A stretch of 5,544 nt of DNA. Origin: Lentisphaerota bacterium (GTDB taxonomy: Bacteria; Verrucomicrobiota; Lentisphaeria; Oligosphaerales; JAFGRS01). Both the position numbers and the translations under genes were made by a program. The stretch's first letter is position 1. Each line of letters begins with the position of its first letter. Below the pieces are notes generated by a model that saw only the letters and a list, made by a program, of their open reading frames with translations, did no database searches and was not told the DNA's origin. Positions 1-4,550 of this stretch are shown here, piece after piece. The stretch covers positions 1 through 5,544 of the forward strand of contig JAAYZO010000686.1 in NCBI GenBank assembly GCA_012514865.1, given 5' to 3'.

Positions 1-639
1 ATGGCGGCGCTGCATGGCCAGGGCTGCGAGACCGCCATGATCTTCAACTACCGGTTCTTCGAGCAGACGATCGCGGCCCGCGAGGTCGTCGCCCAGCGCG
101 GCTTCGGCACGCCGGTCAACGCCGTGGCCATGGTCAACTATGCCTGCTGGAGTCACTGCATCGACCTGCTGCACCACCTCGTCGGCCCGGCCGAGAGGGT
201 CACCGCGCAGGCGAGCGGCATGACCTTCGGCAAGGACAGCGTCCCCGACCTGGCGGCCAGCATCCGCTTCGTCGGCGGCGCCGCCGGGACGATCCTCGGG
301 ACCTGGTCGATGAACTTCGGCTTCCCGCTGTTCGAGCTGACGGTCAACTACAGCGGCGGCCGGGTGCACCTCCGCTGCCTGGATGGCGACCTCGAGGTCC
401 TCGACTACAGCACCCACCGGCATGAGGTCCTGTCGCTGACGCGGAACACCTCACGGTGGGACCAGTACCGCGCCTCGTTCGGGCGCTCGCTCGGGGCCTA
501 CCTGGACAGCCTGCGGCAGGGCGCGCCGCCGCCGGTGCCGGGTTCAGCCGGCCTGGAGGAACTACGCTTCGAGGCCGGGCTGCGGCGTGCCGTGCGGCTG
601 GGCCGCGCGGTGGTCCTGTCCGAGGATTTCCCCTGTTAA
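1..639 (+). CDS. Gfo/Idh/MocA-family oxidoreductase, C-terminal part (5' end outside window)
   Basis: This is the C-terminal, substrate-binding alpha/beta half of an NAD(P)-dependent oxidoreductase of the Gfo/Idh/MocA family, cytosolic enzymes acting on sugars, inositols and related polyols. The fragment has 212 residues against a usual 330-380. The N-terminal Rossmann domain and the EKP motif are missing, so the ATG at base 1 is probably an internal Met and the gene starts upstream. Visible family marks are FNYRF at residues 15-19, which normally follows the EKP segment; the Gly-rich turn near 34-37 before the beta-sheet domain; and SHCIDLLHHLVG at 51-62, the H-x-x-D motif with H52 and D55 as the expected catalytic and substrate-binding residues. 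The later part (AASIRFVGGAAGTILGTWS, then a helical tail) fits the sheet domain. The TAA stop is 19 bases before the next gene, so the two are likely co-transcribed. The family is fairly sure; the substrate is unknown. Confidence 0.82.
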   Translation: MAALHGQGCETAMIFNYRFFEQTIAAREVVAQRGFGTPVNAVAMVNYACWSHCIDLLHHLVGPAERVTAQASGMTFGKDSVPDLAASIRFVGGAAGTILGTWSMNFGFPLFELTVNYSGGRVHLRCLDGDLEVLDYSTHRHEVLSLTRNTSRWDQYRASFGRSLGAYLDSLRQGAPPPVPGSAGLEELRFEAGLRRAVRLGRAVVLSEDFPC

Positions 640-643
640 TAGA

Positions 644-652
644 GGTAAGGAG
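644..652 (+). promoter_or_regulatory. Shine-Dalgarno of the zinc-dependent dehydrogenase gene
   Basis: GGTAAGGAG ends 6 bases before the ATG at 659. It fixes the start there rather than at the in-frame ATG at 587, which would overlap the upstream coding sequence and add 24 residues not typical of the family. Confidence 0.8.
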
Positions 653-658
653 TCGGCG

Positions 659-1663
659 ATGCGCACCGTGAAGCTCGAGGGCGAGGGCCGCTGTCGGCTG
701 GTGGAGGTCCCGGATCCCGTTCCCGGCCCCGGCCAGGTGGTCATCCGGACAACGGCATCGGCGCTGTGCGGCAGCGAGTTGAAGCCCTACCGCGGCGCCG
801 GGGTGGCGGCGGGCAACTCCGGCCACGAGGCCATGGGCCGGGTCGAGGCGCTCGGCGATGGCGTCGAGGGCCTCCGCCTCGGCGGCCGCGTCGGCGTCTC
901 GGCCATCGCGGGCTGCGGACAGCCGGACTGCGACGCCTGCCGTCAGGGCCAGTCGACGTGGTGCCCGCACTTCCGGTTCACCGGCGGCATGCACGCCGAG
1001 CGCTTCGTCACCTGGGCGACGGGCTGTCTGCCGCTGCCCGCGGACGTCCCCGATGACGCCGGGGTGCTGGTCAGCGGCGACGGCTTTGGGGTGCCCTACC
1101 ACACCAGCCGCAAGCTGACCTCGCCGGAGGTGCGTCGCGTGGCGGTCTTCGGCCTCGGGCCGATCGGCCTGGGGCAGGTCCTCCTGCAGAGCTACCTCGG
1201 CCGCGAGGTAATGGCGATCGACGTGAATCCGGACCGCCTGGGGCTGGCCGAACGCCTCGGCGCGGCAGTGCGGATCGCGGCGCGCGAGCAGGACCCGGTC
1301 GCGGCGGTGCGCGCGGCCACGGGCGGCCGCGGCGCCGATGTGGCCATCGAGGCGGCCGGCGTGCCCGAGACGGCTCGGCAGTGCTTCCGGGCGGTGCGCA
1401 CCGGCGGCATGGTCGTCTTCAATGGCGAACAGCCGGCCGTCGAACTCTCGCCGAGCGACGACTTCATCCGCCGCGACGTCCATGCGGTCGGGGCGTGGTT
1501 CTTCCAGGTCGGCGAGTTCACGGAGATGGTGCGGCTGTATCGCGCCGGCTGCGACGTGACACGCCTGATCACCCACCGCTACGCCTTCGAGGATGCCCCC
1601 GAGGCCTTCGCGGCCTTCGCGGCCGGGCAGACCGGCAAGGTCCTCCTGACCTACGGCGGCTGA
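659..1663 (+). CDS. Zinc-dependent medium-chain alcohol/polyol dehydrogenase
   Basis: A 334-residue cytosolic NAD(P)-dependent dehydrogenase of the medium-chain (MDR) zinc family, the usual length for sorbitol/threonine-type members. The N-terminal GroES-like domain carries the catalytic zinc ligands C37 (in ALCGSE) and H56-E57 (GHE). A four-cysteine structural-zinc lobe sits at C86, C91, C94 and C102. Its first spacing is C-x4-C instead of the common C-x2-C, a two-residue insertion. At the position of the third catalytic ligand the protein reads SGDGFGVPYHT (139-149), so D141 may replace the usual Cys, Glu or Asp. The Rossmann domain shows GLGPIG at 165-170, and D188 at the end of the second strand (AIDVNPDR) suggests preference for NAD over NADP. 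The gene follows a Gfo/Idh/MocA oxidoreductase at 19 bases, so the two probably act on one sugar, polyol or cyclitol. Family certain; substrate not assignable. Confidence 0.9.
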   Translation: MRTVKLEGEGRCRLVEVPDPVPGPGQVVIRTTASALCGSELKPYRGAGVAAGNSGHEAMGRVEALGDGVEGLRLGGRVGVSAIAGCGQPDCDACRQGQSTWCPHFRFTGGMHAERFVTWATGCLPLPADVPDDAGVLVSGDGFGVPYHTSRKLTSPEVRRVAVFGLGPIGLGQVLLQSYLGREVMAIDVNPDRLGLAERLGAAVRIAAREQDPVAAVRAATGGRGADVAIEAAGVPETARQCFRAVRTGGMVVFNGEQPAVELSPSDDFIRRDVHAVGAWFFQVGEFTEMVRLYRAGCDVTRLITHRYAFEDAPEAFAAFAAGQTGKVLLTYGG

Positions 1664-1688
1664 TCTGACGAGGCGATTCCTGAAAGAC

Positions 1689-1709
1689 CCCGGCCGAGGC
1701 GCGGCCGGG
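1689..1709. terminator. Hairpin between convergent dehydrogenase and hisF genes
   Basis: A perfect 8-bp stem (CCCGGCCG at 1689-1696, CGGCCGGG at 1702-1709) has a 5-base loop and fills most of the 47-base gap between two convergent stops. It lies one base beyond the hisF stop. On the minus strand it is followed by GTCTTTCA, a poor but present T run; on the plus strand no T run follows. It best fits a weak intrinsic terminator for hisHF, possibly serving both directions. Confidence 0.6.
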
Positions 1710-1710
1710 C

Positions 1711-2490
1711 TCACCAGGTCGTACGCACCTTCACCCCGCGCTCCTGCAGGTAGCCCTTGAGCTGGCCGATGGTGACACCGCCGAAGTGCGTCATGCTGGC
1801 GACGAGGGCGGCATCGGCGGCGGCCGTGGTGAGGACCTCGGCGAGGTGCTCCGGCCGGCCGGCGCCGCCGGAGGCGATGACGGGTATGCCGACGCCGGTG
1901 GCAATGAGGCGGGTCAGGGTCAGCTCGTAGCCCTCGCAGGTGCCATCGGCGTCGATGCTGTTCAAACAGATCTCGCCGGCGCCGAGCGCTTCGGCCTGCC
2001 GGGCCCAGCACAGGGCGTCCAGGCCGGTGCGACGCCGGCCGCCATGCGTGACCACCTCGTAGCCGCTCGGAATCGCCGCCGAGGCCCCGACGCGCAGGAC
2101 ATCCATGCCGAGCACGACACACTGGCGGCCGAAGGCGGCGGCGCCCTGGCGCAGGAGGTCGGGATTGGCCACCGCGCCGGAGTTCAGGCTGACCTTCTCG
2201 GCGCCGGCCAGGAGGACGGCCCGCATCGCCTCGAGGCTGTTCAGGCCGCCGCCGACGGAGAAGGGTATGAAGATGCAGCGGGCCACCTGACGCACGACCT
2301 CGATCATGATGCCGCGGCCCTCGGCCGAGGCCGTGATGTCGTAGAAGACCAGCTCGTCGGCGCCCTGGTCGTAGTAGTAGCGCGCCATCTCGACCGGGTC
2401 ACCGATGTCGACGTTGTCCTTGAAGCGGACGCCCTTGGTGGTCCGGCCGTCGCGGACATCCAGGCAGGGAATGATGCGTTTGCTGAGCAT
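1711..2490 (-). CDS. hisF: Imidazole glycerol phosphate synthase, cyclase subunit HisF
   Basis: The 259-residue (beta/alpha)8-barrel subunit of imidazole glycerol phosphate synthase, fifth step of histidine biosynthesis. It uses ammonia channelled from HisH to convert PRFAR into imidazole glycerol phosphate and AICAR. The catalytic aspartates D11 (IIPCLD) and D130 (LGMD) stand at the positions known from Thermotoga maritima HisF. K19 is present, as are counterparts of the ammonia-gate residues R5, E46, K99 and, by alignment of GAGE, E173. Phosphate-binding stretches SVGGG (78-82) and ASGGAG are intact. VDIGDPVEMARYYYDQGADE and NSIDADGT resemble the HisF subtype I associate with deltaproteobacterial and related lineages, with N177 where the T. 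maritima enzyme has T171. Translation starts at the ATG 13 bases after the hisH stop; TGAGGA overlapping that stop can serve as ribosome binding site. An intact enzyme. Confidence 0.97.
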   Translation of the reverse strand: MLSKRIIPCLDVRDGRTTKGVRFKDNVDIGDPVEMARYYYDQGADELVFYDITASAEGRGIMIEVVRQVARCIFIPFSVGGGLNSLEAMRAVLLAGAEKVSLNSGAVANPDLLRQGAAAFGRQCVVLGMDVLRVGASAAIPSGYEVVTHGGRRRTGLDALCWARQAEALGAGEICLNSIDADGTCEGYELTLTRLIATGVGIPVIASGGAGRPEHLAEVLTTAAADAALVASMTHFGGVTIGQLKGYLQERGVKVRTTW

Positions 2491-2503
2491 GGCCGGGCAG
2501 TCC

Positions 2504-3133
2504 TCAGGCGGTTGTCCAAGTGCAGAAGTTGCGCAGGAGCTGCAGGCCGGGCCGGCCGCTCTTCTCGGGGTGGAACTGGAAGCCGATCACATTCCCGCGC
2601 GCCACGCCGGCGGCAAAACGACGGCCGTAGACCGCCGTCGCGCAGACCGCCGACGGCTCCGGCTCCGGGTAGTACGAGTGCACGAAGTAGAACTCGCTGT
2701 CGGCCGGGAGGCCTTCGCCCAACGGCATCGACCGGGTGAACTCGACCCGGCTCCAGCCCATGTGCGGGACCTTCAACGGACCCTGGCCCCCCTCGGTCAT
2801 GCCGTCGGGAAAGCGCACGACCCGGCCGCGGAAGAGCCCGAGGAGGTCGACGCCGCCATCCTCGTCGCTGTGCTCGAAGAGGATCTGGAAGCCCAGGCAG
2901 ATCCCGAGGAAGGGCTTGCCGCTCGCCACCGCCGCCCGCAGGGGCTCGACCAGTCCCAGGCGGCGGAGGTGGTGCATGGCGCTGGCCGCGGCGCCGACAC
3001 CCGGGAAGATCAGCCGCTCGGCGGTCGCGATGTCGGCCGGGTCAGAGCTGATGCGGGCCGGAAAGCCGGCCGCGGCAGCCGCCGCGGCGACGCTGGTGAG
3101 GTTGCCGGCCTCGTAGTCGACGATGACAATCAT
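2504..3133 (-). CDS. hisH: Imidazole glycerol phosphate synthase, glutamine amidotransferase subunit HisH
   Basis: The 209-residue class I glutamine amidotransferase that hydrolyses glutamine and passes ammonia through the HisF barrel. The nucleophile C79 lies in GICLGFQ, and H188 and E190 in FQFHPEKS complete the triad. The PGVG oxyanion strand is at 44-47 and the family N-terminus reads IVIVDYEAGN with the expected GN turn. HSYYPEPE near the C-terminus matches the HisH 'HSYY' segment. The start is the ATG at 3133, because the family begins with this strand and GAGGG lies 8 bases upstream; a GTG at 3163 would add ten residues without family support. It is first in a hisH-hisF unit, 13 bases from hisF. 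The order lacks hisB, hisA and hisI neighbours, so the rest of the pathway must be elsewhere. Confidence 0.96.
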   Translation of the reverse strand: MIVIVDYEAGNLTSVAAAAAAAGFPARISSDPADIATAERLIFPGVGAAASAMHHLRRLGLVEPLRAAVASGKPFLGICLGFQILFEHSDEDGGVDLLGLFRGRVVRFPDGMTEGGQGPLKVPHMGWSRVEFTRSMPLGEGLPADSEFYFVHSYYPEPEPSAVCATAVYGRRFAAGVARGNVIGFQFHPEKSGRPGLQLLRNFCTWTTA

Positions 3134-3141
3134 GGGGGAGT

Positions 3142-3146
3142 CCCTC
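3142..3146 (-). promoter_or_regulatory. Shine-Dalgarno of hisH
   Basis: The minus strand reads GAGGG, then 8 bases, then the ATG of hisH. This supports the start at 3133 over the upstream GTG at 3163. Confidence 0.6.
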
Positions 3147-3183
3147 GGACCAACCACAGCCACAGCGGCCGGTGCAAGCCCGA

Positions 3184-3212
3184 ACTATAGCCACGTACGA
3201 CCCCCACGACAA
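3184..3212 (-). promoter_or_regulatory. Candidate sigma-70-type promoter for hisHF
   Basis: On the minus strand TTGTCG (complement of 3207-3212; 4 of 6 matches to TTGACA) is followed after exactly 17 bases by TATAGT (complement of 3184-3189; 5 of 6 matches to TATAAT). In such GC-rich sequence an AT-rich hexamer at correct spacing is notable. Transcription would start near 3177, giving a leader of about 44 bases before hisH. No attenuator or T-box-like structure fits in so short a leader. Confidence 0.6.
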
Positions 3213-3266
3213 TGCACACTGCCCGCCGCCTCGGGCTGATCGACGATCGCGTCAGCCCCACCTGGT

Positions 3267-3288
3267 CACCCTGAAGGGGTGCCAGAGC
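3267..3288. repeat. 22-base intergenic repeat, copy 1
   Basis: It begins CACCCTGAAGGGGTG and ends CCAGAGC. The first 15 bases fold as CACCC/GGGTG with a five-base loop. It is identical over all 22 bases to the copy at 3345-3366, with starts 78 bases apart. It is followed after four bases by a long stem-loop. I recall similar sequences as dispersed intergenic elements in Planctomycetes-like genomes, but this is memory, not a search. Confidence 0.85.
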
Positions 3289-3292
3289 GTAG

Positions 3293-3322
3293 CCGGGGGT
3301 CGCGCGAGAGCACGACCCCCGG
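3293..3322. repeat. Perfect 10-bp stem-loop with GNRA-like cap, within the repeat cluster
   Basis: CCGGGGGTCG (3293-3302) pairs fully with CGACCCCCGG (3313-3322). Inside the 10-base loop, beyond a C-A mismatch, GC pairs with GC (3304-3305 with 3310-3311) around a GAGA tetraloop, a GNRA type. It lies between the two 22-base repeats and has no T run on either side, so it is not a standard terminator. More likely it is the structured part of a dispersed palindromic element. Confidence 0.8.
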
Positions 3323-3344
3323 AAACACGAACCCACGAACCACG

Positions 3345-3366
3345 CACCCTGAAGGGGTGCCAGAGC
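3345..3366. repeat. 22-base intergenic repeat, copy 2
   Basis: An exact copy of 3267-3288 in the same orientation. Unlike copy 1 it is not followed by the 10-bp stem-loop: the sequence diverges at once into CAGACTTTCAGACAG. This may be a truncated second element, or the two copies may bound a single 100-base unit. Confidence 0.85.
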
Positions 3367-3543
3367 CAGACTTTCAGACAGCCCTGCCCACCGCCCTGGC
3401 GGTCGTGTTAACGCCTGTGCGAACCACCTGTGTCGATGGCGTGTCGGAGGGGAGTGCCCGGGTCGCGGTGCCGCGGTGGCGGCGGGGCTGGTTCCCGGCC
3501 GGTGTCGGCCCGGTGGCGTATTGCGAAGGACACATGTGGCGCC

Positions 3544-4377
3544 ATGCCTGAACTGCCTGAAGTCGAGACCATCGTGCGCAGCCTCCGGCCGCATCTCCGC
3601 GGTGCCGTGATCCGTGATGTGGCGGCGCCCGGGGGGCGCCTGCGCCACCCGGTCGACGTCGAGGCCTTGCGCTTGGCCTGCCGCGGTCAGGCCATCGCCG
3701 AACTGCGCCGGCGCGCCAAGTACATCCTGGTCGAGCTGTCCTCCGGGACGGTGCTGGTGCTGCATCTGGGCATGACCGGCGCCTTCCGGGTCGTGCCCTC
3801 GGCGGCACCGGCGGCGACCCACGAGCGCGTCGTGTGGATCCTGGAGGACGGACGGAGCTGGCGCTTCATGGACCCGCGCCGTTTCGGGTCGGTGCAGGTC
3901 TGCACCTCTCTTGGCGCCGATGGCCTGCCGGCGGCGCTCGCCGGCCTCGGCCCGGAGCCGCTCGAGGCGGGCTTCGACGGCGAGTACCTCTACCGTCGCA
4001 CGCGCGGCCGTGATCGACCGATCAAGAACCACATCATGGACCAGGCAGAGGTCGTCGGTGTCGGCAATATCTACGCCAGCGAGGCGCTGTTCCGTGCCGG
4101 CATCAGCCCGCGTCGGCGCTGCGGCACGCTCAGCCGGAAGGCCCTCGACCGGCTCGCAGACGCGATCCGCGAGGTCCTGACCGAGGCCATCGCGGCCGGG
4201 GGGACCACCATCGACGACTTCCGCGATGTCGATGGCAGCGAGGGCCACTTCACCACCAATCTGCAGGTCTACGGCCGCCAGGGACAGGACTGCCTGCGCT
4301 GCGGCCGCCCCGGCGGCATACGACGCCTGGTGCAGGCCGGACGGTCGACGTACTGCTGCCCGCGCTGCCAGCGCTGA
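3544..4377 (+). CDS. mutM: Formamidopyrimidine-DNA glycosylase (MutM/Fpg)
   Basis: A 277-residue base-excision repair enzyme that removes 8-oxoguanine and formamidopyrimidines from DNA and cuts the abasic strand by beta/delta elimination. It starts MPELPEVET: Met removal exposes the catalytic Pro, with the essential Glu next. This fixes the start, since an N-terminal extension would inactivate it. K59 in RRAKYIL is the conserved phosphate-contacting Lys. M77 (HLGMTG), R112 and F114 (DPRRFG) are the residues that fill the space of the flipped base. The helix-two-turn-helix region begins near 160 and includes DQAEVVGVGNIYASEALF. The C-terminal zinc finger uses C250, C253, C272 and C275; the inner gap is 18 residues against 16 in Escherichia coli, with an extra Gly-Gly and a Cys-Cys pair. 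Monocistronic: divergent from hisH and convergent with the next gene. The nearest purine-rich ribosome site (GAAGGA, 3525-3530) is 13 bases away, rather far. Confidence 0.96.
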   Translation: MPELPEVETIVRSLRPHLRGAVIRDVAAPGGRLRHPVDVEALRLACRGQAIAELRRRAKYILVELSSGTVLVLHLGMTGAFRVVPSAAPAATHERVVWILEDGRSWRFMDPRRFGSVQVCTSLGADGLPAALAGLGPEPLEAGFDGEYLYRRTRGRDRPIKNHIMDQAEVVGVGNIYASEALFRAGISPRRRCGTLSRKALDRLADAIREVLTEAIAAGGTTIDDFRDVDGSEGHFTTNLQVYGRQGQDCLRCGRPGGIRRLVQAGRSTYCCPRCQR

Positions 4378-4407
4378 AGGCGCCGCAGCACCGCCCACGC
4401 GGGGAAA

Positions 4408-4446
4408 GGGACTCAAGGGACAGCAGGGACTCAAGGGACAGCAGGG
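4408..4446. repeat. 18-base tandem repeat, two full copies plus three bases
   Basis: The unit GGGACTCAAGGGACAGCA occurs at 4408-4425 and 4426-4443 without mismatch, followed by GGG. Each unit consists of two related 9-mers of form GGGAC-nnn-A. It begins 30 bases after the mutM stop and has no coding role on either strand. Its regularity suggests slippage growth or a dispersed repeat family. Confidence 0.9.
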
Positions 4447-4447
4447 C

Positions 4448-4467
4448 GGCGCTCTCCTGGGAGCGCC
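4448..4467. terminator. Hairpin 1 downstream of mutM
   Basis: GGCGCTC (4448-4454) pairs with GAGCGCC (4461-4467) around a six-base loop that allows one further T-G pair. No T run follows on the plus strand. Its right arm shares 4465-4467 with the next hairpin, so the two cannot form together. It could be a termination or RNA 3'-end-protecting structure for mutM. Confidence 0.45.
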
Positions 4468-4482
4468 GAGCGCCGGCTCGGC
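4465..4482. terminator. Hairpin 2 downstream of mutM, alternative to hairpin 1
   Basis: GCCGAGC (4465-4471) pairs with GCTCGGC (4476-4482) around the loop GCCG. It overlaps hairpin 1 by three bases. It is followed by ATCTGCC, which lacks a T run. Confidence 0.45.
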
Positions 4483-4487
4483 ATCTG

Positions 4488-4510
4488 CCCGGGCGCTGCT
4501 GGCGCCCGGG
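4488..4510. terminator. Hairpin 3 in the mutM/TPR-gene convergent junction
   Basis: CCCGGGCGC (4488-4496) pairs perfectly with GCGCCCGGG (4502-4510) around a TGCTG loop. It is the strongest stem in the junction. No T run flanks it on either strand, so factor-independent termination by the classic model is doubtful, but it could block read-through between the convergent genes. Confidence 0.5.
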
Positions 4511-4536
4511 AGGTCCACGGACGGCGCCGCGGACCT
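4511..4536. repeat. Inverted repeat nearest the TPR-gene stop
   Basis: AGGTCC (4511-4516) and GGACCT (4531-4536) are inverted copies enclosing 14 bases that contain the self-complementary CGGCGCCG. It lies 14 bases from the stop of the minus-strand gene and may belong to its 3' end. Confidence 0.4.
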
Positions 4537-4550
4537 ACGTGCGGCGGCCG

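Larger units (their letters stand above)
3134..3543. other. 410-base divergent intergenic region between hisH and mutM
   Basis: It contains, from left to right, the hisH leader and promoter (to 3212), about 50 unexplained bases, a repeat and stem-loop cluster (3267-3366), a short inverted repeat at 3390-3403 (ACCGCC-CT-GGCGGT), and a GC-rich stretch up to mutM with a small hairpin at 3497-3510 (GGCCG-gtgt-CGGCC). I see no convincing promoter for mutM and no protein-coding frame with family features. Confidence 0.6.

Noticed and set aside
344..2122. A 592-residue open frame on the minus strand
   Set aside because: It runs antisense to the dehydrogenase and out of frame through hisF. Its composition (Arg, Ala, Pro, Gly, His) is that of a shadow frame in GC-rich DNA, and it shows no family motif.
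1786..2739. A 317-residue plus-strand open frame opposite hisF and hisH
   Set aside because: Antisense shadow of two unmistakable his genes; no motif, and it ends inside hisH.
3267..3366. Reading the two 22-base direct repeats as a minimal CRISPR array
   Set aside because: Only two copies with a 56-base spacing that contains a long palindrome, and no cas gene in the window; spacer length and structure do not fit.
3390..3416. Inverted repeat ACCGCC-CT-GGCGGT followed by CGTGTTAACG as a terminator or operator
   Set aside because: The usable stem is only about five pairs with a four-base loop, there is no T run, and no gene ends nearby.
3404..3530. Promoter for mutM
   Set aside because: Candidate hexamers (such as TTAACG near 3408 or GTATTG near 3518) lack partners at 16-18 bases; nothing reaches a level worth annotating.
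3430..3543. A 38-residue in-frame N-terminal extension of MutM
   Set aside because: MutM needs an N-terminal proline as nucleophile directly after the initiator Met, so the start must be at 3544.
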